From assembly GCA_963932465.1 (NCBI GenBank), contig OZ010798.1, positions 20,780,918 through 20,844,917 of the forward strand: a stretch of 64,000 bases of DNA, written 5' to 3'. How positions within the stretch are numbered: the first letter of the stretch is position 1; every line of letters starts with the position of its first letter. The position numbers and the translations under genes are program-made. The notes beneath the pieces were generated by a model. That model searched no databases. It was not told the DNA's origin and was given only the letters and a program-made list of their open reading frames with translations. Source of the DNA: Maratus speciosus (Eukaryota; Arthropoda; Arachnida; Araneae; Salticidae). Of this stretch, positions 1-10,930 are shown one piece after another.

Positions 1-711
1 AGCTATAATATTCATTTAAATGACATCCAAGTAATTATAAAACTAATAAATCACCATCAATTCAAAATTATTATAAAGTAAATAAATCTATATTACATGA
101 CCTTGAAATCATAATGTTACTCATAAATATTGATTCAGGGTTATAAACAATTTAGATAAACAGATTAGATTTTTTCTGTCAAAAGAAATCAGTTTTATAA
201 TTATATTTCGCAATATGAAAGATAAACAGAGTTAAATTATAAACAAATAAATTTGAGGGCATTTACGCCGTAACACTTTTATTTAATAAAGAATCATTTA
301 ATTTCTCTGGTTTTAATACTATTTTAGTAAATTACACCTCTTTTTTTTACTATTTATTTAAAAAAAAACTTGTACATCTATTCATAGTGTAATATGCCCC
401 ACGAGGGAAATTTTACATAGGAAATTTTGTAGAGTATATCTAAAATTGACTATTTGAGCATGTTTAATCTAAAAAATGTTTTGAATGATAAAAATGAGGT
501 GCTACATTTATGAAATTAATAAAACCCCGTGTGCATCACGGAAGGAAAGTGATGAAAGTAAACTTCTTAGCAGACCACATACAGAATATGAAATTCATGA
601 CATATGCATTTTAAAATTTTAAATTGGAGAAAACATGGGGCCCAAATAATAATAATGGGAAAAAAATCCGCTATCAAAGAAGTATGTTATGGGAGGAAAG
701 GTAAGTAGTAA
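1..711. other. AT-rich sequence, nothing recognised
   Basis: No long reading frame, terminal repeat or tandem structure was seen here. It is the left flank of the BEL element. Confidence 0.5.
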
Positions 712-781
712 CTTAAATTGGATAAAAGTGTGAACCCGGAAATGCTACTTGTGAATTATGTTATCCATACAGCCTTGGCGA
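712..781 (+). repeat. left copy of 70-bp direct repeat flanking the BEL element
   Basis: The block running from CTTAAATTGG to CCTTGGCGA recurs at 7498-7567 directly after the 3' LTR, with one visible mismatch (ATTGG here, ACTGG there). Two further bases lie between this copy and the LTR. It is far longer than the 4-6 bp duplication that retroviral-type integration makes. Confidence 0.9.
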
Positions 782-783
782 AT

Positions 784-1211
784 ATTTCAGTGCTAAACTG
801 ATTAGAAATCAAATTTAAGGTTTAGTTATTCTGTTTGTTGACAGATGGCAGCACTATGCATTCTGTGCTGTTGTGAAATCTTAATTATGACATCATCAGT
901 GATTTGATGTTTGGTTTCCTGAGAGTGTGGTATGGAGAATGTTGCTCCTGCTGCATTATTGTCTTTCTTTATTCTATTTAATTATCTGCACCCAGTTAGG
1001 CAGGGGATATATTTTTATAATGTAATTTAAGGCTTTCATGTGATGAAAGCATACTAATTAGAGTGTTAATTTTAACTAGAGAAATTTGATTCTGAAACCA
1101 GAACTGTATGTTTCATTGTGTGTTAAGTTTTCGTGAATGTCAAGATTTGTTTTTGTGTTGTGAAATAAAAATAAGAAAATTTCAAGGATTTCTTTCTTCA
1201 AATTTTCTACA
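784..1211 (+). repeat. BEL 5' LTR
   Basis: 428 bp matching 7070-7497. It ends in TTCTACA. The expected TG start reads AT here, while the 3' LTR starts TGTTCAG. It should carry the element's promoter and polyadenylation signals; none was pinpointed. Confidence 0.92.
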
Positions 1212-1808
1212 TAAAGAAAATTGGAGGCACTTAGGCGTGATATGTGAGTACTTGCTTTGTTTTGAAATTGTTCTTTGATGCTAAAGCTTAATTTTTCTAC
1301 TGAAGTTGCATTTAGCAAGATATTATTTTAGAATATGAGAACAATTTAGTATCTTCTTTATTGAATTGATAAAATAAGAAAAAATAGTATTCTACAATAT
1401 TATGTTTTGATAGTTCTTGAAAAAGAAAATTGTTCTCAAGATTATTATGATTTATTTACTTGTTGTTCTCAAGAACATTATGATTTATTTGCTTGAAATA
1501 TTTGAATATTTAATTATTATGGTGAATTATTATTTTACATTGAAGAATTTTGAAGATTTTTAATTTTATGCACATTTGAGAACAGAAAATTCTATTGTTT
1601 GTATGAAAGAATAATTATGAACATTTTATAGTAGTTCTGTTTTTGAATTTAATTCAGTTACTTCTGTTTTTGAACTTAATTTGATTAGTTTTGTTTTGAA
1701 GCAATTCTGATTACTTTTGATTTTGAAGTAATTTTGATTAGTTTTGTTTTCAAATTATCTGATTAAATTTATTTTGGAAATTATTCTGCTTATAAGTTAT
1801 TGTGTAAA
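1212..1808 (+). other. BEL untranslated leader
   Basis: About 600 AT-rich bases between LTR and gag. A TGG at 1222-1224, 10 bases after the LTR, starts a possible primer-binding site, but I could not match the next bases to a tRNA 3' end I know, so the primer is unassigned. Repeats of the type TTTTGAAnnAATTnTGATTA are visible at about 1630-1770. Confidence 0.6.
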
Positions 1809-2543
1809 ATGGAGGATTATGAGAAAAAATCTGCTCAAATTAAAATTGAGAGAGGTAGGGTGAAAGGCTCTGTAACTAGATTAGAGAATAGTTTTGATAA
1901 TGTGAATACTAAAAATGAAATTTTGATTAGATTACAAAGATTAGATGATTTACTTAAAGAGTTCTTAAGATTAGATTCTTGTTTAAATGATGATGATTCT
2001 GAATTAGCAGAATTTGAAGACCGGTATTTTCAGTTAAAAACTAAATATCAAAACAAACTAGATTCTTTGAATCCTTCAGAAGTTGTTAATGTTGCAACAC
2101 ACAATTCTGTGCAAGGTTCTTCTGTTACTATTCCTAATCAATGTAATATTAGACTACCAAAATTGAATATTCCAGTATTTTCTGGAAAGTTTTCAGAATG
2201 GACAAATTTTAAGGATATGTTTGTTTCCACTGTCCATTCACAAGTAGGTTTAAGTAACATTCAGAAATTCCAGTATCTTAAAGGGTTACTTTCTGAAGAA
2301 CCAGCTACATTAATTAAGCATATTCCCGTTTCTAATGAATCTTATCAAGAAGCTTGGGAAAAGTTATTAAATCGATATGATAAAAAGAAACAAATTGTTA
2401 ATTCTTTGATTAAATTATTTTTAGAACAAAAATCAGTTCTGCATCCTAATAGCATAAATATAAGAAATTTGCTGAATACTAGTGATGAAGTTATTAGGGG
2501 TTTGAAAGCTGTTGGTGATGAAGCTACAAATAGAGACCCATGA
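1809..2543 (+). pseudogene. BEL gag, N-terminal part, ended by premature TGA
   Basis: The first ATG in frame is at 1809. The product opens with a charged helical region (residues about 1-100) and then the DUF1759-type Gag domain typical of BEL/Pao, recognisable by LPKLNIPVFSGKFSEWTNF and the later KFQYLKGLL. It should form the capsid-like particle. TGA at 2541-2543 stops it inside the Gag domain, but the same frame continues with family-like sequence (LIYLLFQKLD), so this is a nonsense mutation and not the natural end. No frameshift is involved. Confidence 0.9.
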
Positions 2544-3329
2544 TTAATATATTTGTTATTTCAAAAACTTGATCCGGAAAGTCGAAGACTTTGGTCCATT
2601 GAAAGTACAGAAAAGGAATTTCCCACTTTGAAAGAATTTTTTGATTTCTTAAGTGTAAGATGTTCTTCTTTAGAGCTCATCTCTAACAATGAAAGTGATG
2701 TGAAACATTCCAAAAGTTCAAATTTTGTTGGTTCCAAGTACAGTTCTAATGATAAGCAATCAAAGGTGTGCTTAAAGTGTCAAGGAATACATCCGCTCTA
2801 TAAATGTGTTAAATTTAAATCCATGGATGTTGTTGCTCGAAAGAACTTTATTAAGCGTAATAACTGTTGCTTTTTATGTTTAAACTCTCATAAAGTTAAG
2901 GAATGTCCAAATTCTCATTTGAAATGCTTTAAATGTGAAAGTAAACATAATACACTCTTACATGAAGAGAATAAAAGTAATAATGCTTGCACTGCTAAGT
3001 TTGAAAATAAAGTTTTTCCAAATTCATCTGAGAATAAAAACCACCAGTTAAATAAAGAATTTGTACAGGAGTCAACATCACACGAATTACAAATTAATTC
3101 CAGTGCTTCTTTCAATAATTCTAAATGTGTTTCTTTCCTACCTACTGCTAAAGTTCTCTTATATAATAATGAAAATAAACCTTACTCTTTTAGAGCTCTA
3201 CTCGATTCTGGTTCGGAATGTTCTTTTGTTAGTGAAAATGTCATAAGAACTTTAGGGTTAAAAAGAAAGAATGACAGAATTCAATTAAATGGAATTGCTG
3301 GAGTATTGGCTGGACAAACTCGTGGTTAA
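2544..3329 (+). pseudogene. BEL gag C-terminus with zinc-binding region and start of protease
   Basis: Same frame as the preceding segment. It completes the Gag domain, then shows cysteine/histidine clusters (CLKCQGIHPLYKC, CCFLCLNSHKVKEC, CFKCESKHNTLLH) typical of the BEL nucleocapsid region. Next comes the N-terminal half of the retropepsin-like domain (DUF1758) with catalytic ALLDSGSE at about 3195-3218. TAA at 3327-3329 cuts the protease between its DSG active site and its later ILG motif. Catalysis by the segment alone is not expected. Confidence 0.9.
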
Positions 3330-6300
3330 GTAACTCTTACAGTTGGTTCAAAGCTTTCTAATGAGTCCTTAAAGGTTCAGGCATACATCCTGCCTAAAGT
3401 AACATCTCAATTACCTGCAGAATTACTTGATACGAAAAGTATAGAGTATCTTAAAAATATTACGTTAGCAGATGAAGATTTCATGAAACCACAAGAATGT
3501 GATATTATTTTGGGATCTGACTGTTTCTTTACTATTTTAAGATATGGTAGAATTGTTAGTACCGAGAATGAGCCAATTGCCCAAAACACTATGTTTGGTT
3601 GGGTGGTAGCCGGAAAATTGGAACCTAAATGTAAATATTCTTCTAGTATTCAATCTCATTTTCTTAGTGTTGAAAACGAATCCAATGTTGATCTATTATT
3701 ACAAAAATTTTGGCAAGCAGAAGAAATAGATGTTAATAAACCCCATTTGTCTGAGGAAGAAGAATTTTGTGAACAACATTTTTGTTCAACTTACAAGGTA
3801 ACACCAGAAGGTAGATTTGAAGTTAAATTGCCAGTTTATAAAGATGTGATGTCATTAGGCGATTCTAAATCCATGGCAGTGTCACGTTTGTTTGCTATGG
3901 AGAGAAAATTTCAATTTGATAAAAATTTTGAAAATGAGTATAGAAATTTTATGAAGCAATATGAAGACCTTGGTCATATGACACTTATCGACAAAAACTC
4001 AAATCCTGCAAGCAACAAAGTATATTATCTTCCGCATCATTCTGTTATAAAAAGCGACTCTATTTCAACAAAGTTACGTGTGGTGTTTGATGGTTCATGC
4101 AAACCTCCTAATGCTAATTCGTTAAATTCTGTTTTAGCTGTTGGACAAATTCCACAACCAAATCTTTTTACCATTTTGATAAGATTTAGAGCAAATCCTA
4201 TTGCTTTTACCGCTGATATTCAGCAGATGTATAGACAAGTTTTGATTGCTCCAGAAGATCAAGATTTACAGCGTATTGTTTGGCGTGACTCAGCATACTC
4301 AGCTATAAAGGAATACAGGCTACGAACTATTACATATGGTACATCATCAGCTCCATTTTTAGCTACTCGTTGCCTATTTCAAATTGGAAAGGATATTGAA
4401 AAGAATGATCCTGTAACAGCTTCAATAATTAAAGATAGTTTCTATGTTGATGATTGTATGTCCGGTGCAATCTCAAGCGAAGAAGCTATTAAAATGGTTG
4501 AGAAACTTTCACTGGCTTTAGAAAATAGAGGTTTTCATTTACGGAAGTGGAGATCTAATTCTTCCGATGTAGTTGATGTAGTGAATCATTTATCTTCAAA
4601 TTCTCTTGAGTCAACAAATTTAGAAATTCATCCTGATGACTGTTCCAAAGCCTTAGGGCTTATTTGGGATTCTTCAAATGATGTTTTTGTCTTTAAAGTT
4701 AATTTACAATTTGATGATAACATAACTAAAAGAAAATTTCTTTCACAATCTGCCAAATTATTTGATCCATTAGGATTTTTGGCTCCATGTACTGTCTCTA
4801 TAAAAATGTTTTACCAGCAATTGTGGTTGATGAAGTTAGACTGGGATACTGCTCTTCCTGAAAATTTCCAAGCAAATTGGAAGAAATTCCAAGAGGAATT
4901 TGAACAAGTTTGCTCTATTAGAATTCCCCGATGGATCCAAGTTTCCAGTAAAGAGCTCATTTTATATGGATTTAGCGATGCATCAGAATCAGCATATGCC
5001 GCCATCATATATGTGGTTCAACCTGGTGAAGTGAAGTCAAAGGTGACCATTTTAGTTGCTAAAAGCAAGGTAGCACCCCTTAAATCAGTTTCCATTCCAA
5101 GGCTTGAGCTCAATGGTGCTTTACTACTTTCCAGACTATATTCTGCATTAGTGACTATTTTGAATACCTTCATTATTAAGTTTTATGCTTGGACCGACTC
5201 GCAAGTAGTTCTATCATGGCTGTCATCTCATCCTAGGTGTTGGAAACCTTATGTGGCCAATAGAACCTCAGAAATTCTAGACTCTGTTCCATCTGACTGT
5301 TGGAGGTATGTTCCAAGCAAGGAAAATCCAGCTGACATTGCTTCTAGAGGTTTATCTCCTAAGGATCTTCCCGATTGTTCCCTTTGGTGGGAGGGCCCAA
5401 AGTGGCTTTCTTTAAGTCAAGAACATTGGCCTGAGCAACCTCAAATAAAAACTAATTTAGACACTGTAAATAAAGAGAAAAAGAACTCTAAATTTTGTTT
5501 TCCAGTAACTGTGAATAATTCTTTGATTGATTTACTTTTTGAAAAATATTCTTCTTTTACTAAAATTGTTGTTGTTTTAACTTTTTGTATTAGGTTTGTG
5601 AGAAATTGCAAACAGAAAGTTGGCAAAATGAACACCAGTCCTTTGAGTAAAGGTAAATTTCTTCCTTTATCGACAAACGAAAGAAGACATTCAGGTAATT
5701 TGATTATTTCTTATATTCAGCAGCTATATTTCACAGATGAAAGTTGTTGTATTAGATCAAACAGACCAGTTTCTAAAAAAAGTTCTCTTTTTTCACTTTG
5801 TCCTTTTATTGATAGTGATGGTTTACTTAGGGTGGGAGGTAGGCTGAGAAATTCACCCCTCCAGTACAATGCAAAACATCCTGTCATTTTGCCAACTCAA
5901 CATAAATTAAGTGTGTTAATTGTTAAATATTTTCATGTTATGCATTTTCATGCTGGGTTAAATTTGTTAATGGGTATCATTAGACAGAGTTATTGGATTG
6001 TACGTGCCAAGAAGATAATTAAAAATTGTATTCATAAATGTGTTACCTGCTGTAGATATAGAGCAGCTTCTTCCAAACAGTTAATGGGAGATCTTCCTCT
6101 TAACAGAGTCACTCCTAACAGGCCATTTTCTGCATGTGGAATCGATTATGCAGGGCCTATTAATATTTTGAAATATCGAGGTAGAAGAGCGAAAACTACT
6201 AAATGCTATATTGTTCTATTTGTTTGTTTTGCAACTAAAGCTCTACATTTAGAGTTGGTGAGTGATTTAACCTCCGAGGCATTTATTGCTTCATTAAACA

Positions 6301-7049
6301 GATTTTGCTCTCGAAGAGGAGCTCCTCAACATGTGTATAGTGATAATGCCACAACATTTGTAGGTGCTAAAAGGCAACTCTCAGATTTATATAAATTTAT
6401 TTGTTCAATTGAAAGAAATGAAAAAATTTGTTATTTTTTGTCTCAAAGAAACATTGAGTGGCATATGATTCCTCCAGTGAGTCCGCATTTTGGTGGACTG
6501 TGGGAAGCCGCTGTTCGTTCTGTAAAATTTCATATCAAGCGTGTAATTGGAAATACTAATTTAACTTTTGAGGAACTTTATACATTTTTAACTCAAATTG
6601 AAGCCATCTTGAATTCTAGACCATTAGTGGCAATTGATAGTGATAACAATTCAGAAGGTATAAATATATTGACTCCATCTCATTTTTTAACTGGTGATGT
6701 CATAACTTCCCCAGCTGAACCTTTAAATGAGGAAAATTTGTCTTTACGATCTCGTTGGGATATTGTACAAAAATTGAAATTATGTTTTTGGAAAAGGTGG
6801 AGTATTGATTATTTGAGTACTCTGCAAAATAGAAAAAAATGGAGAGTAAATACTGAAAATTTTAAAGTAAATGATGTAGTAATTTTGAAAGAGGATAATG
6901 TTCCCCCTTCTGTTTGGCCATTAGGCAAAATTATTGAAATTCATCCAGGTAAGGATGGTATAGTCCGTGTAGTAACTGTTAAAACCGCTAGGGGTATTTT
7001 TAAAAGACCTATTGTAAAACTTTGTTTACTTCCTTTGCATCAAGAATAG
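3330..7049 (+). pseudogene. BEL pol: protease end, reverse transcriptase, RNase H, integrase
   Basis: Open for 1239 codons in the same frame as gag; the first internal ATG is at 3483. Counting residues from 3483: the end of the protease (DIILGSDCFF, residues 7-16), reverse transcriptase with FTADIQQMYRQV and the catalytic YVDD at 321-324 (4443-4454), RNase H region (YGFSDAS, PRLELNGA, AWTDSQVVLSWL), integrase zinc finger with an HH-CC pattern, and an integrase core with D888 (GIDYAGP), D954 (YSDNATTF) and E1008 (GLWEAAV). A DUF5641-like domain closes the protein (SVWPLGKI). All catalytic residues are present, so pol looks intact; it is cut off from gag by the two upstream stops. Confidence 0.95.
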
Positions 7050-7056
7050 CTTCTTG

Positions 7057-7069
7057 ATGGGTGGGAGTA
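7057..7069 (+). promoter_or_regulatory. BEL polypurine tract
   Basis: GATGGGTGGGAGT lies directly before the 3' LTR (TGTTCAG at 7070), the position of the primer for plus-strand DNA synthesis. Confidence 0.7.
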
Positions 7070-7497
7070 TGTTCAGTGCTAAACTGATTAGAAATCAAAT
7101 TTAAGGTTTAGTTATTCTGTTTGTTGACAGATGGCAGCACTATGCATTCTGTGCTGTTGTGAAATCTTAATTATGACATCATCAGTGATTTGATGTTTGG
7201 TTTCCTGAGAGTGTGGTATGGAGAATGTTGCTCCTGCTGCATTATTGTCTTTCTTTATTCTATTTAATTATCTGCACCCAGTTAGGCCGGGGATATATTT
7301 TTATAATGTAATTTAAGGCTTTCATGTGATGAAAGCATACTAATTAGAGTGTTAATTTTAACTAGAGAAATTTGATTCTGAAACCAGAACTGTATGTTTC
7401 ATTGTGTGTTAAGTTTTCGTGAATGTCAAGATTTGTTTTTGTGTTGTGAAATAAAAATAAGAAAATTTCAAGGATTTCTTTCTTCAAATTTTCTACA
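7070..7497 (+). repeat. BEL 3' LTR
   Basis: Begins TGTTCAGTGC and ends CTACA; 428 bp, nearly identical to 784-1211. TG...CA ends are intact here. Confidence 0.95.
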
Positions 7498-7567
7498 CTT
7501 AAACTGGATAAAAGTGTGAACCCGGAAATGCTACTTGTGAATTATGTTATCCATACAGCCTTGGCGA
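7498..7567 (+). repeat. right copy of 70-bp direct repeat flanking the BEL element
   Basis: Second copy of 712-781, abutting the 3' LTR. Confidence 0.9.
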
Positions 7568-7805
7568 TAAACAAATATCACTTATTCTTAATGAAGTACT
7601 AAAATCCATTATAAAATGTATCAATTCTATCAGATGTTATACAAAATATGAAAATGTTTTCAAGAAATTTTGCGAAAATAAAAATGTAGACTGTTTATCA
7701 GTTTTAAAATTTGAGGTAAGTTGCCAAAAAACAATAAAACGATGTAAATGCGAAGATCCATGGCATCACTGCATTCATGGAGTTAGGTTAAAAGCATATT
7801 TGTAA
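7512..7805 (+). pseudogene. possible hAT transposase fragment
   Basis: An open frame of 97 codons without an in-frame ATG, starting after TAA at 7509-7511. The stretch LILNEVLKSIIKCINSIR followed by FKKFCENKNVD resembles, by memory, part of hAT transposases of the ZBED5/SCAND3 type, but lacks the following conserved WLSRG-type motif. A hAT-type terminus ends 207 bp downstream, which supports the idea. Its first 19 codons lie in the 70-bp repeat. It could instead be a chance frame. Confidence 0.3.
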
Positions 7806-8012
7806 TTAAAAAAAATATGATTTTGATAAATTAAAGAATGTGAAATCACTTATGATGGAGTTAATGCTATTTTCGGATGCATCTGGGAAAATGGAAGTTT
7901 ATTTTTTATGTGACAATATTTATATAATATAGAAGGGAGGGGGGGGGGGAGGGCATCATGATTTTAGAGATGCCTAGGTGGGCCATGGCCAAAAAAAGGT
8001 TGGGAACCACTG
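7806..8012 (-). mobile_element. hAT-type element terminus
   Basis: Read on the minus strand, the end at 8012 starts CAGTGGTTCCCAACC and continues into TTTTTTTGGCC, the typical start of hAT elements of the Charlie type. No matching left end was found, so this is a truncated copy, perhaps including the fragment at 7512-7805. A G run sits at about 7939-7950. Confidence 0.55.
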
Positions 8013-8124
8013 GTATACGCTAAAGTCATTAACGTCATGTATCAAGTTTTCGCTGTAGTTTTATTTCCAGATAGATTACTTTGACTACACGAGATGGCGC
8101 CACTATTCATTTTCAAAAATTGAA

Positions 8125-8240
8125 GGTTTAATTTCCACTCCAAATTGGAAATGTATAAATTTTAATTCATTTTTGTTCTTAAATCATGAAATTGGCAGAT
8201 GATGTTATTCAGAAAATATGTGATCGAAATAAGTTTTCTA
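8125..8240 (+). repeat. diverged family A MITE relic (5' half)
   Basis: The order of motifs (TAATTCATTTTTGTTC, CATGAAATTGGCAGATG, TTATTCAGAAAATATGTGATCGAA) follows the 5' half of family A, closest to the copy at 57688. No ends are preserved. Confidence 0.5.
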
Positions 8241-8776
8241 TTTTTTGATGAATAAATTACCTATCGAATTATAAGCGATCCTCTTTAAACAGGTTTCTAT
8301 AACAGTAGGTAACACAAGTATTATGCAATCAAACTTTTTAAGAAGGAATCGAATGAGACTGGGCAAAATTTCACTTTCAGCATGGTTATATCGTATATTT
8401 TTAAACGTACTACTAAAAATTATTTGCTAACTGTAACTCAATAAACAGTAAATAAAACTGAAGTAAACCTCTGTATAACGGAAATTTGGCTGAAATGAAA
8501 AATTTCATGATTTCTTGGAAATAACACACTGGTATGAATATAAATAAATAAATCCTGTCTAATATAGGTGATTTTTGAAAAGGGGATTGAATTATATGGG
8601 TTTGTCCTAGAAAGGTTATATTTTATCTTTTAAATGGAACTTTTTAAATACAGAAATATGCAAAAAAAATGGAAAATTTTCTGGAATGTACGGAAAAAAA
8701 ATTACATTAAAATAAATAACGTAAATGGGTGTCTGAATAGACAGTACAATTTCCATATTTTAACGGATACTTTTTA
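8241..8776. other. AT-rich interval, nothing recognised
   Basis: No coding or terminal structure was seen. TTTTTACAG-TG ends at 8781 and looks like the right-hand end of a CACTGTAAAAA-type element whose other end I could not find. Confidence 0.4.
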
Positions 8777-8849
8777 CAGTGTATAAAGCTTACAAAAAAG
8801 TGAAAAAAACGGCTGCCTATTGCTGAACAGGCAGGTTGATCAAAGATGG

Positions 8850-9115
8850 ATGCGATTCAGACGTTTGAACTGTCTTAAATTCAGACGGATACACGTGTCT
8901 TAAAAATTAAGACACTTTAAAACGTCTGAAAATTGAACACTCCATTTTCAGACATTTCAGTTTACAGTGTTTATACCATGATCATAGTAAGACACTCAAG
9001 TGTCTTAATTTCAGACACCTATGATGTCTGAAATTACATATTCAGACACTTAAGTGTCTGAATTACTTTTTCAGTCACATATGTGTCTGAATTTAAGACG
9101 CCTTTATTTGCAGTG
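8850..9115. repeat. palindromic word array ending in CAGTG (family D)
   Basis: About six diverged copies of a 22-bp palindrome lie about 24-30 bp apart (centres near 8890, 8918, 8997, 9021, 9051, 9080). The best, 9041-9062, is a perfect palindrome of the form TTCAGACACTT/AAGTGTCTGAA. The array ends at 9115; read on the minus strand this end is CACTGCAAATAAAG, like the ends of families C, E and O. The left end is not resolved. Confidence 0.6.
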
Positions 9116-9569
9116 AAGTTACCGACATGAGAAAATATTCCTGTAAAGTTGGTTTCACTATGCCGGGTTTTCGTCAAGGTTATTCCCACGCACAGAGAAA
9201 TTTCCCATTTAAAAGGAAATCGTTACAGTATGTATAACTAATTCTAAAATGTATTACTACTCATCGATGTATTAAATGAATTTTATAACAAGTTATTTTA
9301 ATGGTACTTATAAGTACCGTAGGTAGATAAAGGATTAATATAACTTTAGTAATAATATATAATTTTATTTAAAGTGTATTCGAATTTAATTTTTTAAATC
9401 GCATATTGGAATTTCACATTAACGAAATTTTTAGAATAACGAATTCAATCGGCAGCCCCTAGGAATTCGTTGTAATGGCATTTCACTGCATTCCTTTTCT
9501 TTCGTTTTTATAAAACTATTAAATTTGGTATTTCTTTGAACAGTGTGCCTCAAGCTGTATATTTCTCAC
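9116..9569. other. AT-rich interval, nothing recognised
   Basis: No element ends, repeats or coding sequence were seen. Confidence 0.4.
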
Positions 9570-10012
9570 TTAAGGGTGTTCTCAAATCCAAAAAGGCAAC
9601 TTTCTGACATAAGTTTTAATTTATTTTTGTTCGAAAATGCATGATACTAGCAGGTGTTGTTGTTCAGAAACTATGTCGTCGAGCTATTTTTTTCCGTTTT
9701 TTTTTGCAAACGCAATAGATCTTTCAGAAAATAGTGTCAAAGTGGACGTTTTGAACCAAAGTTCCCCAAGAAAGCAGAACAACCAGTCCGTGAAGGGGGA
9801 AAATCGTCTTTGTCGCGTGACCAAAGTCGCCTATAACTCAATAGGTAATTTATTGATGAAAAAATAGAAAAAAAAAAAAAAACAGTTCAATTCCAGATCG
9901 CTTCCATGACCAGGCTTTCCAATTTTTATATCTTTCCGCTAAAAAATGAATTTGTAAATGTATCAAAACGTTTTGCGCTTGTTGAGCAGAGCAAGTTAAG
10001 AACAGCCTTTAA
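9570..10012 (+). mobile_element. family A TTAA MITE, copy 1
   Basis: Full length, 443 bp, starting TTAAGGGTGTTCTCAAATCC and ending GAACAGCCTTTAA. The outer 16 bases of the two ends are inverted repeats (TTAAGGsTGTTCTyAA), and TTAA is the likely target duplication, as made by piggyBac and Kolobok transposases. Diagnostic internal words are GTTGTTGTTCAGAAACTATG, ATAGATCTTTCAGAAAATA and GCGCTTGTTGAGCAGAGCA. There is no coding capacity. Confidence 0.85.
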
Positions 10013-10690
10013 AAAAAAGAAATAATTAAATAGCCAAATCTCTATCAAAATATGAAAAGTCTCTTTCAAATGATAAGTATTAGATATTATTTCCTAAAAA
10101 ATTTTTAAAGACATCATTCGCGTGTCAGGCTATACTTGCAGCTGTCATAACATCTGAACCATGTCAACGAACGCGTCGTAATTGGCGAAAATAGACGGAA
10201 GGGGGCGGAGCTGTCTCGCTGCAAACAAAAATTATTAAAAAATATCATTCAATATTTTTATTGTTCGTAACCTAACGGAGGCCTCCCATTTCTAGCCAAT
10301 CATAAAAAAGACATCACAACTTTTTTTCATAAACAATTTATTTTCGTTGTTACGCCAGACGATTATTTATTTTTGCAAGGAACGGAATTAACTCGCCTTT
10401 TATTGTCGCATATCAACGTATACCAAGCGATAAAGACATAAAGGTAAGTTTGTTTTGATTGTGATTAAATAAGGAAATAATAACAAAAAAAAATATTGAA
10501 AAAATGGGGGGGGGGGGGTTGCGAATGACGATAATCTTGCAAATAATGTGTGGATTTTGCATGGCAAAACCTCTTTGTGTTTTTGAGAGCAGTAAATTTT
10601 TGTGCGGTCAGCTCATAACATTGTTCGCCTGCATTAGTGTTATTGCCGAAGTATAATCGGAAATGTTTGTTTTGTATACAAAAACTATTA
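10013..10690 (+). other. interval with GC-box and splice-donor-like motif
   Basis: No coding frame. GGGGGCGGAGC at about 10200 resembles a GC box, and AAAGGTAAGTTTG at about 10440-10452 resembles a 5' splice site, so a promoter with a non-coding first exon is conceivable. A G run is at about 10506-10518. Function is unproven. Confidence 0.2.
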
Positions 10691-10883
10691 CACTCTAAAT
10701 AAAAAAGAGTGAGTATTCACTCCGGAAAAGTGAATACTCACTCTATCGCCGAGCCAAAATATGCCCAACCTCTTTAGAGTGACTCTTCGCTTTCAGCAAA
10801 AGTGGAATTATTAACTCTCAGAAAGAGTGAATACTCACTCCTTGGAAGTGAATAATAACTCACTTGGAGTGATTACTCACTCC
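10691..10883. repeat. inverted word array of type GAGTGAATACTCACTC (family E)
   Basis: AGAGTGAGTATTCACT at 10706-10721 is followed after 7 bases by its exact inverse at 10729-10744. More copies of GAGTGAATACTCACTCC lie up to 10883. The left border CACTCTAAATAAAA at 10691 follows the CACTsnAAAwAAA pattern of families C, D and O. The right border is not clear. Confidence 0.55.
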
Positions 10884-10930
10884 ATCCAGAAACCGGCATT
10901 GATTGCAACACGAGTTTAGAAACATTTATA

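Larger units (their letters stand above)
784..7497 (+). mobile_element. BEL/Pao LTR retrotransposon
   Basis: A full-length element of about 6.7 kb: 428-bp LTR, leader, one gag-pol frame from 1809 to 7049, polypurine tract, 428-bp LTR. The domain order (DUF1759-type Gag, zinc-binding region, aspartic protease, reverse transcriptase, RNase H region, integrase, DUF5641-like end) is diagnostic of BEL/Pao. The LTRs appear almost identical (for example one A/C difference in the AGGCAGGGG / AGGCCGGGG stretch), so the insertion is young. Two in-frame stops make it unable to give a full polyprotein unless read through. Confidence 0.95.

Noticed and set aside
1212..1239. Firm primer-binding site for the BEL element
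   Set aside because: A TGG is present but the next bases do not match any tRNA 3' end I can recall, so it is only noted as possible.
8850..9115. CRISPR-like palindromes at about 24-30 bp spacing
   Set aside because: The palindromes diverge from each other, no cas genes exist, and the context is a MITE-type end in animal DNA.
9637..9867. 76-residue frame, seen with variants in several places
   Set aside because: It is family A MITE sequence; similar frames appear in other copies with stops and shifts.
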